Source: Micavibrio sp. UBA7689 (GTDB taxonomy: Bacteria; Pseudomonadota; Alphaproteobacteria; Micavibrionales; Micavibrionaceae). From it: 14,355 nucleotides of DNA. Position numbers and translations under genes: made by a program. Where the stretch lies: positions 1,628-15,982 of the forward strand of contig DLGR01000005.1 in assembly GCA_002482805.1 (NCBI GenBank), read 5' to 3'. The notes beneath the pieces were generated by a model, which was not told the DNA's origin, did not search any database, and worked only from the letters and a program-made list of their open reading frames with translations. This document shows positions 6,988 to 12,821 of this stretch, in pieces (positions within the stretch are counted from its first letter, which is position 1; every line of letters begins with the position of its first letter).

Positions 6988-7020
6988 TTATATTTCCCCG
7001 ATTGAACTGCGTTGGGGAAA

Positions 7021-7049
7021 ATTATCTCATAGGCCCAGGCGTTTAAGAA
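7021..7049 (-). promoter_or_regulatory. Candidate promoter of the membrane protein-lprI-gpmA run
   Basis: On the minus strand, TTCTTA (7049-7044), a 17-base spacer and GATAAT (7026-7021) resemble a sigma-70 promoter at 3/6 and 5/6 positions. It lies between the terminator of the preceding small gene and the first membrane-protein gene. The -35 box is poor. Confidence 0.3.
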
Positions 7050-7089
7050 GGCCAATTCCCGCTTTATACTCCGATCTATGCTGATTTAC

Positions 7090-7115
7090 GAAAAATCCCC
7101 GCTTTTGGCGGGGAC
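7090..7115 (-). terminator. Intrinsic terminator of the 23-residue protein gene
   Basis: TCCCCGC (7096-7102) pairs with GCGGGGA (7108-7114) around a five-base loop. The T-run (five bases) occurs on the minus strand only, so it terminates leftward transcription coming from the small gene at 7206-7135. Confidence 0.85.
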
Positions 7116-7134
7116 TCTTAAATAATGTTAACCG

Positions 7135-7206
7135 TTAAAATATTAAATACAGCAATATGATTACAGGGATTGGAACCCCTACGAGCCAAAGCAACAAGCC
7201 TTTCAT
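7135..7206 (-). CDS. 23-residue single-helix membrane protein
   Basis: A very short gene encoding MKGLLLWLVGVPIPVIILLY plus LIF: one Lys, then an almost continuous transmembrane helix interrupted by a GVPIP kink. Evidence that it is real: a strong ribosome binding site (TAGGAG, six bases before the ATG), a dedicated terminator 20 bases after the stop, and an EcfG-like promoter upstream. Tiny proteins of the pattern (L/K)GLLLWL-G-P-P are common in Proteobacteria genomes and usually unannotated (recalled knowledge, not searched). The promoter suggests expression in the general stress response. The molecular role is unknown. Confidence 0.75.
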   Translation of the reverse strand: MKGLLLWLVGVPIPVIILLYLIF

Positions 7207-7240
7207 AAAAATCTCCTACCAGTGATTGTTCTAGGACACA

Positions 7241-7265
7241 TACGCTTGCAGCGTGAAAAAGTTCC
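7241..7265 (-). promoter_or_regulatory. EcfG-like stress promoter of the 23-residue protein gene
   Basis: On the minus strand GGAAC (7265-7261), a 16-base spacer and CGTA (7244-7241) match the EcfG consensus GGAAC-N16/17-CGTT at eight of nine positions. The start codon is 35 bases downstream, giving a short leader that contains the ribosome binding site. Confidence 0.55.
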
Positions 7266-7280
7266 TGTAGCTATAAGGGG

Positions 7281-8282
7281 TTAATAATCGAAATTTCCGT
7301 TAATTCTATAGGTGATGTTGGCTTCGCTTTCCACCCACCCCATGCCGGGATCGGCAAGATCGGTGATGATCCCGTGACCCTCGGGTGCCAAAACCTGCGC
7401 CACCACTTTTTTCAAATGCGCACGTGTCGCCACGTCATCTTTTCTCATCGTGTAATCCACGCCGTTATCGAGAAAATGCATGATGTTGCTGATGTAGAGA
7501 TTTTTGATATGCGCAGGTGCGCCCGTTGTTTGGGTCTTTAAATGGGCCGCCAGTTCCGCCCATGCTTTTTCGTCCAGAGCGTCCAGCGTCAAAGCGCCGA
7601 TGGCATCGCGGCGCGCCATTTGTCTTATATGCTCATATCCTTCGGTATCGTCCACCCATTCCAATCCTGCACCTTTGCGGAATTGCCGCCATACATCCAA
7701 GGGCGAGCTTAAATATATTTTATGCATGAACAGTTCGGCACGCTCTTCCTCGCTCAGAATGCCCGCGAGAACATTCCGGCTTCTACCCGTCTGCGCATGC
7801 ATGGCACCCACAACCTTTTGAATGTTTTTGGAATCGGCGACCAATGCATCCATAAAATTTTCGCCCGTCTCGTTTTCCGCGATCATCGGCAGAATGTGAT
7901 TCCAGAACCAAGTCTGCACGGGATTAACGTCATACAAGATCGCCGCGCCGGGTCTGGATGCCGCGATAAAACTCAAATTCAAAAATCCCGCCGCACCCAT
8001 ATAGATGGAGCCTTCATATTCTTTGCGTCTTTGCGTCAGGGTATCGAGCAAACGTGCTGGCGGCATTTCGGCGTAGCTGAGCGCGTGGATGGCGGCGGTA
8101 TACGGCTTGGGCGGAACCGCCCCGGGATCGAACATCGTATCGGGTTTGGCGTAGGCGCGCCCGCCCGCGAACGGCACCATATGTTCGGAAACGATGGATT
8201 GGTTCAGGGCATTGATGCCGCTTCCAAACCCGTCATGAATGATCGGGCCGTTGGTAGCGCGCGTAAAAGGTTGAATTGCCAT
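7281..8282 (-). CDS. Conserved-looking protein of unknown function, 333 aa
   Basis: I do not recognise this protein with confidence. It is soluble, with no signal peptide or transmembrane helices. The segment GFLNLSFIAASRPGAAILYDVNP (split here as GFLNLSFIAASRPGAA and ILYDVNP, about residues 99-121), with a hydrophobic strand ending in an Asp-x-Asn, resembles motif I-II of Rossmann-type S-adenosylmethionine transferases. The later LYISNIMHFLDN fits a motif near strand 4 of such folds. This is a weak inference. The start at 8282 uses AGGA four bases upstream; an out-of-frame ATG lies four bases earlier. The gene is monocistronic and divergent from pnp, with back-to-back -35 boxes. It could also be a non-catalytic relative of these enzymes. 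Confidence 0.85.
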   Translation of the reverse strand: MAIQPFTRATNGPIIHDGFGSGINALNQSIVSEHMVPFAGGRAYAKPDTMFDPGAVPPKPYTAAIHALSYAEMPPARLLDTLTQRRKEYEGSIYMGAAGFLNLSFIAASRPGAAILYDVNPVQTWFWNHILPMIAENETGENFMDALVADSKNIQKVVGAMHAQTGRSRNVLAGILSEEERAELFMHKIYLSSPLDVWRQFRKGAGLEWVDDTEGYEHIRQMARRDAIGALTLDALDEKAWAELAAHLKTQTTGAPAHIKNLYISNIMHFLDNGVDYTMRKDDVATRAHLKKVVAQVLAPEGHGIITDLADPGMGWVESEANITYRINGNFDY

Positions 8283-8287
8283 GCATT

Positions 8288-8317
8288 CCTATATCAATCC
8301 TCTAATTATTATGTCAA
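8288..8317 (-). promoter_or_regulatory. Promoter of the 333-residue protein gene, possibly leaderless
   Basis: On the minus strand TTGACA (8317-8312) is followed after 18 bases by TATAGG (8293-8288). Transcription would begin at about the start codon (8282), giving a leaderless or nearly leaderless mRNA. The -35 box is perfect; the -10 box matches 4/6. Confidence 0.45.
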
Positions 8318-8335
8318 TATTTATTGCACAAATCT

Positions 8336-8364
8336 TTGACAAATTTGGGTTTTGCGCGTATTAA
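8336..8364 (+). promoter_or_regulatory. Sigma-70 promoter of pnp
   Basis: TTGACA (8336-8341), a 17-base spacer and TATTAA (8359-8364) give a near-consensus promoter. It implies a leader of about 175 bases before the pnp start, which contains a GC-rich hairpin. pnp is therefore expressed independently of rpsO in this genome. Confidence 0.75.
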
Positions 8365-8487
8365 AGGGGCCGGAATGAGGGCGTTTCTTCAGTCCAGATT
8401 TTAGTAATACGGTGAACTGTCAAACCGCTTCGATCAGGCGCTTTTACTGTCCACCGCATTATATCCCACCGATAAAACGTCCTTTTC

Positions 8488-8521
8488 CCCTGCTTCGCGG
8501 ATGGCCGCGGCGTGGGTTTTT
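8488..8521 (+). promoter_or_regulatory. Attenuator-like hairpin in the pnp leader
   Basis: CGCGG (8496-8500) pairs with CCGCG (8505-8509) around ATGG. An outer stem pairs CCC (8488-8490) with GGG (8514-8516) across small internal loops, and five T follow (8517-8521). It looks like a moderate intrinsic terminator 27 bases before the pnp start, or an RNase III-type processing hairpin as known for E. coli pnp autoregulation. Confidence 0.4.
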
Positions 8522-8547
8522 ACACACATAGAAAAGGACTAAAACTA

Positions 8548-10680
8548 ATGTTCAACGTATTCCGCAAAGAAATAGACTTTGCAGGCAAAAAGCTCGTATT
8601 CGAAACGGGCAAAATCGCACGTCAGGCAGACTCTGCTATTATGGCGACACTCGGCGGCACGACCGTGCTCTGCACCGTTGTCGGCGCAAGAAAAGTAAAA
8701 GAAGGTCAGGATTTCTTCCCGCTGACCGTCAACTACCAAGAAAAAGCATTTGCCGCCGGTAAAATTCCGGGCGGCTTCTTCAAACGCGAAGGTCGTCCTT
8801 CCGAAAAAGAAACGCTGGTTTCCCGTTTGATCGACCGTCCTATCCGTCCTCTGTTTCCCGAAAACTTCCTCAACGAAGTTCAGGTTGTCGCCACCGTTCT
8901 GGCACACGACATGGAAAACGATCCGGATATCGTGGCCCTGTTGGGTTGCTCTTGTGCCCTGACAATGTCGGGCATTCCGTTCATGGGCCCTGTCGGCGCT
9001 TGCCGCGTGGGTTACAAGGATGGCAAATACCTTATCAACCCGACCAATCAGGAACTGGAAGGTTCTGAACTCGAACTGGTTGTTGCCGGTACGAAAGAAG
9101 GCGTTCTGATGGTTGAATCCGAAGCCAAAGAATTGCCCGAAGATATCATGCTTGGCGCTGTTATGGCAGGCTGGAAGGAATTCCAAAAAGCCATCGACGG
9201 TATCATCGCACTTGCCGAAATGGGCGCGAAAGATCCTTGGGATGTTACGGGCAAAGACCCCGTTCTGGTCAAACTCTATGACAACATCAAAGGCAAATTC
9301 GAAAAAGACGTGGCCGCCGCGTACACGAAAACCGTCAAACAAGAGCGTTACGCCGCTGTTGACGCTGTCCGCAAAGCAGCCGTTGAAGCCTTCACCACCG
9401 AAGAACTTCCGAAAGACAAAGTTGCGAAGGAATTCCACGGCCTCGAAGCCGAAGTCGTTCGCGGCGCAATCTTGAAAACCGGCAAACGTATTGACGGACG
9501 CGACACTAAAACGGTTCGCCAAATCATTGCCGAAGTCGGCGTCCTGCCCCGTGCACACGGCTCCGCGCTGTTCACACGCGGCGAAACGCAGGCTCTGGTC
9601 GTTACCACGCTCGGTACGGGTCAGGACGAACAGATCATCGACGCGCTGGAAGGTGAATACCGCTCCCGCTTCATGCTCCATTACAACTTCCCCCCCTACT
9701 CTGTGGGCGAGACAGGCCGTATGGGTTCTCCGGGTCGCCGTGAAATCGGCCACGGTAAACTCGCATGGCGCGCCATCAACCCGTTGTTCCCGACGGGCGA
9801 AGCGTTCCCTTACACGGTTCGTACGGTTTCCGAGATCACGGAATCGAACGGCTCCTCTTCGATGGCTACCGTTTGCGGTACATCCCTCGCGATGATGGAT
9901 GCAGGTGTTCCTTTGGCACGCCCGATCGCGGGTATCGCCATGGGTCTTATCAAGGAAGGCAAAGACTACGCCGTTCTGTCGGACATTCTGGGTGATGAAG
10001 ATCACTTGGGCGACATGGACTTTAAAGTGGCCGGTACCGACAAAGGTATCACGGCGCTTCAGATGGATATCAAGATCACTTCGATTACCGAAGAGATCAT
10101 GAAGATCGCTCTGGCTCAGGCAAAAGACGGACGTTTGCACATCCTCGGTGAAATGGCGAAAGCGCTTACCAAAGGTCGTGACGGCGTATCCCAGTTCGCA
10201 CCGCAAATGGTTTCCTTCAAAATTCCGACGGACAAAATCCGCGAAGTTATCGGTACGGGCGGTAAAGTTATCCGCGCTATCGTCGAAGAAACCGGCGCAA
10301 AAGTGGATATCGATGATGACGGTTCCGTCAAAGTCTCTGCCGTCAGCCAAGCCGCTATCGACAAGGCCGTCGAATGGATCAAAGGCATCACCGAAGAACC
10401 CGAAGTCAACAAAATCTATAACGGCAAAGTCGTTAAGATCATGGATTTCGGCGCATTCGTAAACTTCATGGGCGGCAAAGACGGTCTGGTTCACATCTCT
10501 GAACTCGCCGATGCACGCGTGGCAAAAACCACGGACGTCGTATCCGAAGGTCAGGAAGTGAAAGTCATGGTTGTCGGCTTCGACGATCGCGGCAAAATCA
10601 AACTGTCCATGAAACGCGTTGACCAAGCCACGGGCGAACCCCGCGAAGTCAAAGCCCGCGAAGAACGCAAAGAAGCGTAA
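8548..10680 (+). CDS. pnp: Polyribonucleotide nucleotidyltransferase (PNPase)
   Basis: PNPase degrades RNA 3' to 5' by phosphorolysis and can add tails; it is a core of the RNA degradosome. The 710-residue protein is full length. Two RNase PH-type domains cover about 5-225 and 310-545, joined by the alpha-helical domain. The active-site motif ILGDEDHLGDMDFKVAGT has the metal-binding Asp at 485 and 491, equivalent to 486 and 492 in E. coli. A KH domain (about 556-605, with IGTGGK) and an S1 domain (about 622-690, DFGAFVNF and GLVHISEL) follow, then a short charged tail. The start at 8548 has AAGGA nearby and the family N-terminus; an earlier in-frame GTG at 8512 lies within the leader hairpin and is rejected. 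It has its own promoter and terminator. Confidence 0.98.
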   Translation: MFNVFRKEIDFAGKKLVFETGKIARQADSAIMATLGGTTVLCTVVGARKVKEGQDFFPLTVNYQEKAFAAGKIPGGFFKREGRPSEKETLVSRLIDRPIRPLFPENFLNEVQVVATVLAHDMENDPDIVALLGCSCALTMSGIPFMGPVGACRVGYKDGKYLINPTNQELEGSELELVVAGTKEGVLMVESEAKELPEDIMLGAVMAGWKEFQKAIDGIIALAEMGAKDPWDVTGKDPVLVKLYDNIKGKFEKDVAAAYTKTVKQERYAAVDAVRKAAVEAFTTEELPKDKVAKEFHGLEAEVVRGAILKTGKRIDGRDTKTVRQIIAEVGVLPRAHGSALFTRGETQALVVTTLGTGQDEQIIDALEGEYRSRFMLHYNFPPYSVGETGRMGSPGRREIGHGKLAWRAINPLFPTGEAFPYTVRTVSEITESNGSSSMATVCGTSLAMMDAGVPLARPIAGIAMGLIKEGKDYAVLSDILGDEDHLGDMDFKVAGTDKGITALQMDIKITSITEEIMKIALAQAKDGRLHILGEMAKALTKGRDGVSQFAPQMVSFKIPTDKIREVIGTGGKVIRAIVEETGAKVDIDDDGSVKVSAVSQAAIDKAVEWIKGITEEPEVNKIYNGKVVKIMDFGAFVNFMGGKDGLVHISELADARVAKTTDVVSEGQEVKVMVVGFDDRGKIKLSMKRVDQATGEPREVKAREERKEA

Positions 10681-10689
10681 TTAATTACA

Positions 10690-10720
10690 AAATCCCTGCC
10701 TATCCGGCAGGGATTTTTTT
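10690..10720 (+). terminator. Intrinsic terminator after pnp
   Basis: A perfect nine-base-pair stem, ATCCCTGCC (10692-10700) with GGCAGGGAT (10706-10714), is followed by a run of seven T. The T-run directly touches the AGGAG ribosome binding site of the next gene. Confidence 0.93.
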
Positions 10721-10732
10721 AGGAGAAAAAAA

Positions 10733-11071
10733 ATGAATAGAATTATTTTTGCCATGTTTATGACTTTGGTGCTTACGGGTTGTTTAACCACGCGGACAGA
10801 TGTCACAGACTTTTATGCCGTAGAAGCTGTCAACAATTGCGAGAGCAAACAATTTGTTCTTGCAGAAAGTTATAAATATCAGAAAAGCCCCACAGTGGTT
10901 AACACAACTGTGACTACGCATGAATATGTTTGCGCCAAAAAAGGTGTTGCAGGCAAGAAAGTCCTCTCCTTTGATTATTTCAAGGACCTGCAGAATAACC
11001 CGCCAAAAGGAACGGCAGTACTTTTCATACCACCATCACAAGGTGGAAAATTCAGACACTTATACAGATAA
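10733..11071 (+). CDS. Small lipoprotein
   Basis: A 112-residue lipoprotein. The signal peptide ends in a lipobox, LTGC, with the modified Cys at residue 17, so the mature protein is membrane-anchored; +2 is Leu, which suggests outer-membrane sorting by the usual Asp rule. Two further Cys (NNCES and YVCAKK) could form a disulfide. The rest has no recognised domain. AGGAG lies seven bases before the ATG. The gap to pnp is only 52 bases and is filled by the pnp terminator, so the gene depends on readthrough or on a promoter inside pnp. A bidirectional terminator follows. Confidence 0.85.
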   Translation: MNRIIFAMFMTLVLTGCLTTRTDVTDFYAVEAVNNCESKQFVLAESYKYQKSPTVVNTTVTTHEYVCAKKGVAGKKVLSFDYFKDLQNNPPKGTAVLFIPPSQGGKFRHLYR

Positions 11072-11076
11072 AATAA

Positions 11077-11105
11077 GAAAAACCCCGCGTGATGCGGGGT
11101 TTTTT
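11077..11105. terminator. Bidirectional terminator between lipoprotein and 100-aa gene
   Basis: ACCCCGC (11082-11088) pairs with GCGGGGT (11094-11100) around a GTGAT loop, with A and T runs on both sides. It lies between the convergent lipoprotein gene (+) and the gene ending at 11108 (-). Confidence 0.92.
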
Positions 11106-11107
11106 AT

Positions 11108-11410
11108 TTAGCCTAGCGCGATATGTCTTACTTCAAAGCCGAGCCGCCTTGCGCCCTTTCTTTGCGTGCGCGTGAAAGATCCCTGCACAATCTTGCCTCC
11201 GGCATCTGCCTTCGGGTCTCGCAATTGGCTTTCCAGTGTCGATAGAATTACGTTCTTGTCGGCAACGTCGGCACGCGGGAGGAAAAACTGCCTTAACTGT
11301 GCAATGGCTTTGTGCCGTGTATGCGGGCTTGCTTCAGGCAGCTGGATGCTGGAAAATTTTCTGGTGTAACCGTCCGATACGGACGCAGTTTCGGTTTGGG
11401 AAAGTGACAT
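11108..11410 (-). CDS. Small basic protein of unknown function, 100 aa
   Basis: A 100-residue soluble protein that I do not recognise. The N-terminal third is Ser/Thr-rich; the middle is helical (HKAIAQLRQFFLPRADVADKN); the C-terminus is basic and Arg-rich (RTQRKGARRLGFEVR). There is no signal peptide or membrane segment. The start at 11410 is decided by an excellent ribosome binding site (AAGGAGG, seven bases upstream); a longer in-frame extension runs through the palindromic leader. It stands alone, with a promoter candidate and palindrome upstream and a terminator downstream. A nucleic-acid-binding role would fit the basic tail but is speculation. Confidence 0.75.
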   Translation of the reverse strand: MSLSQTETASVSDGYTRKFSSIQLPEASPHTRHKAIAQLRQFFLPRADVADKNVILSTLESQLRDPKADAGGKIVQGSFTRTQRKGARRLGFEVRHIALG

Positions 11411-11426
11411 TAAAGTCCTCCTTGAA

Positions 11427-11460
11427 AATAGATACAATTGGCCCGTAAACGGGCACACAA
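11427..11460 (-). promoter_or_regulatory. Candidate promoter with palindrome in the spacer
   Basis: On the minus strand TTGTGT, 17 bases and TTGTAT precede the 100-aa gene. The 14-base palindrome GCCCGTTTACGGGC (11454-11441) fills most of the spacer, where a bound repressor would block polymerase. In RNA it would form only a five-base-pair hairpin without a T-run, so it looks more like an operator than a terminator. Confidence 0.4.
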
Positions 11461-11490
11461 ATTCAAAATGTGAGTGAAAAATGAATGATG

Positions 11491-11505
11491 ATGCGCTTAG
11501 CGCAT
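11491..11505. repeat. 15-base palindrome ATGCGCTTAGCGCAT
   Basis: Perfect seven-base arms around one central base, in the intergenic stretch between the 100-aa and 52-aa genes, about 80 bases before the 100-aa start. It could be an operator, or it may be chance. The remainder of 11506-11599 is AT-rich with no feature I can support. Confidence 0.5.
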
Positions 11506-11599
11506 ACAGCGGCAAGCGGCGATAAAGTTAATAAAAGCGGATGCTTTGTTCATCATGGATAGATGAAAACACAAAAAAATCTTTTGGTAAATATTTTTG

Positions 11600-11758
11600 T
11601 CAGCGCATGCCAATCAATGCAGACAACGCTCCGGTGCCGATGACGGACAAAACGCCGCCCATGGCAAGATAGCCGGTCAGCTCTACGCCCTTACCGACGA
11701 CGTGCAAGGCATCGCCAACATTGTTCATGAGTTGATTGAATTTATCTGAAAACGACAT
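11600..11758 (-). CDS. 52-residue small membrane protein
   Basis: A short protein with an amphipathic N-terminal half (SDKFNQLMNNVGDALHVVGKG) and a Gly-rich hydrophobic helix (YLAMGGVLSVIGTGALSALIG, residues 30-50), resembling small-xxx-small helix-packing motifs. It is probably a single-pass or membrane-associated peptide; its size and amphipathic-plus-hydrophobic pattern also recall small toxins, without further support. The start at 11758 follows AGGGAGA; ten more in-frame residues upstream are possible but lack a good site. It has its own promoter candidate and no clear terminator. Confidence 0.65.
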   Translation of the reverse strand: MSFSDKFNQLMNNVGDALHVVGKGVELTGYLAMGGVLSVIGTGALSALIGMR

Positions 11759-11806
11759 TTTTAGTCTCCCTCTGTACAGGCTCTTCAAGGCCCGGTTACA
11801 GGAGAA

Positions 11807-11834
11807 ACAATATAGTATTCTGTGATTATGTCAA
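11807..11834 (-). promoter_or_regulatory. Candidate promoter of the 52-residue protein gene
   Basis: On the minus strand TTGACA (11834-11829) is followed after 16 bases by TATTGT (11812-11807); TATATT occurs two bases nearer. It lies in the 83-base gap after the SET-domain gene. The -35 box is perfect, the -10 box only fair. Confidence 0.4.
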
Positions 11835-11841
11835 TATAATT

Positions 11842-12282
11842 TTAGGCTTCGTCGAACCAGATCTCGCAGTTGTAGTCCCAGCAGATCTCTTCGCCCTTTT
11901 TGATGTCACGGAGCGCTTTCGCGGTCATGGTATAGGCATCGTAATCCTGATCCAGCATCATGTTGGGCGTGTCAGAATGGTTGTACATCATGATGTAGCC
12001 GAGCGGCATGCAGTACTCTTCGTTCTCATAGTTTCCGTCCCAGTCCAGCAGATAGCCGTCGGGCGCTTCGCCGCTTTCAACCACGTTCTCTTTGGCGACA
12101 GGGATCACGGGCGCGGTTTCAATCACCTGCCCCTTTTTGATATCTATGAGAGCGAACACGCCGCGGCCCTTGCCTTCGCTGATCTCCTGCCAGGCTATCA
12201 TGGCGCCGATCATCGTCTCGTTACGGTTGGCCACTGCTTTTTGCTGGTATTCGACGACTTTTTTGGCTGTAACCGCTGTCAT
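11842..12282 (-). CDS. SET-domain protein
   Basis: A 146-residue protein made almost entirely of a SET domain, a fold that usually methylates lysine using S-adenosylmethionine. Visible motifs are KGRGVFALIDIKKGQVIE (38-55), the YNHSDTPN signature (100-107), and LRDIKKGEEICWDYN (124-138), including the usual catalytic-site Tyr at 137. There is no Cys-rich post-SET cluster. Bacterial stand-alone SET proteins exist but their substrates are mostly unknown; none is suggested by the neighbours. The start at 12282 is preceded by AAAGGG; a longer in-frame start 69 bases upstream would add a non-family sequence. It is divergent from a small membrane protein gene. Confidence 0.85.
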   Translation of the reverse strand: MTAVTAKKVVEYQQKAVANRNETMIGAMIAWQEISEGKGRGVFALIDIKKGQVIETAPVIPVAKENVVESGEAPDGYLLDWDGNYENEEYCMPLGYIMMYNHSDTPNMMLDQDYDAYTMTAKALRDIKKGEEICWDYNCEIWFDEA

Positions 12283-12350
12283 GCTGCACCCTTTGTTGTT
12301 ATATGTTTTTGGAGACGGGCTACCTACTAACACAAGATCGCTTGGTTCCA

Positions 12351-12500
12351 ATGCAAAAAATGCTGCTTCGAAAATATTTGACCTTTGCCGCCGTGCTCGC
12401 CTGTGTTGCCTTGGCCGGCGTTGTCGGGATGAATTATCTCAAGGATGTCCGCGACAAGGTTGTTTCCGAACAAGAAGCCCGTAAAACCGCCAAGAATTAA
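12351..12500 (+). CDS. Small single-pass membrane protein, 49 aa
   Basis: A 49-residue product with one transmembrane helix (about residues 9-27, TFAAVLACVALAGVVGM) and a charged tail (KDVRDKVVSEQEARKTAKN). No ribosome binding site is evident before the ATG at 12351, the second ATG at 12360 or an upstream one at 12303, so the start is uncertain and translation may be leaderless or weak. The stop abuts, with no gap, the stop of the convergent gene at 12501. The protein-like composition and lack of any competing gene support it moderately. Confidence 0.5.
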   Translation: MQKMLLRKYLTFAAVLACVALAGVVGMNYLKDVRDKVVSEQEARKTAKN

Positions 12501-12821
12501 TCAGTTCATATCTTGTCTGTATTCGTGCGCGATGGCACCCATGGTAAGGTACATCTCTTTTGCCGCTTCTTTGGCCACACCCGCTGCGATTTTATGTTCG
12601 CGTATCAACATATCCCGCAAATCTTCCTTGTGGTGATCGCTCTGACTGCCCTCCAGAAAAGCACGCGCCATAGTTCTGACGCTACTTTTAACATCGGGAT
12701 CGATGCTATCGAAGGATCGGTGGCCGACTTTGTCGAGCGCATGCTCGACCATTTCATCAAGAGGGGTAAGATCATCGCCGCCATAACCCTCGTCAATATC
12801 TGCGTCGTAATCCATGCTCAT
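12501..12821 (-). CDS. Acidic protein of unknown function, 106 aa
   Basis: A soluble, helical, acidic protein that I do not recognise. The N-terminus is Asp/Glu-rich (DYDADIDEGYGGDD); the middle holds SSVRTMARAFLEGSQ (46-60) and the end AAGVAKEAAKEMYLTMGAIAH. It has GGAGAGG before the ATG at 12821, and the start overlaps the preceding gene's stop as ATGA, so the two are translationally coupled. A VxTMARAFLEG segment resembles VCAMAQAFADG in the coupled partner, which suggests a diverged duplication (inference by eye). Confidence 0.75.
   Translation of the reverse strand: MSMDYDADIDEGYGGDDLTPLDEMVEHALDKVGHRSFDSIDPDVKSSVRTMARAFLEGSQSDHHKEDLRDMLIREHKIAAGVAKEAAKEMYLTMGAIAHEYRQDMN

Noticed and set aside
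8512..8547. An earlier in-frame GTG start for pnp
   Set aside because: It lies in the leader hairpin, lacks a good ribosome binding site and adds residues not typical of PNPase; the ATG at 8548 has AAGGA and the family N-terminus.
8545..10626. A 693-codon open frame on the minus strand covering almost all of pnp
   Set aside because: It mirrors the PNPase frame. The product is rich in Phe, His, Cys and Arg with no domain, and it follows from pnp avoiding TTA, CTA and TCA codons. No ribosome binding site or promoter supports it.
11600..11758. The 52-residue membrane protein as a type I toxin
   Set aside because: Size and hydrophobicity fit, but there is no visible antisense RNA promoter overlapping it, no repeat structure and no toxin family motif.
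12325..12350. GGAAC on the minus strand as an EcfG promoter for the SET-domain gene
   Set aside because: The nearest GTT follows after 13 bases, not 16-17, so the spacing does not fit.
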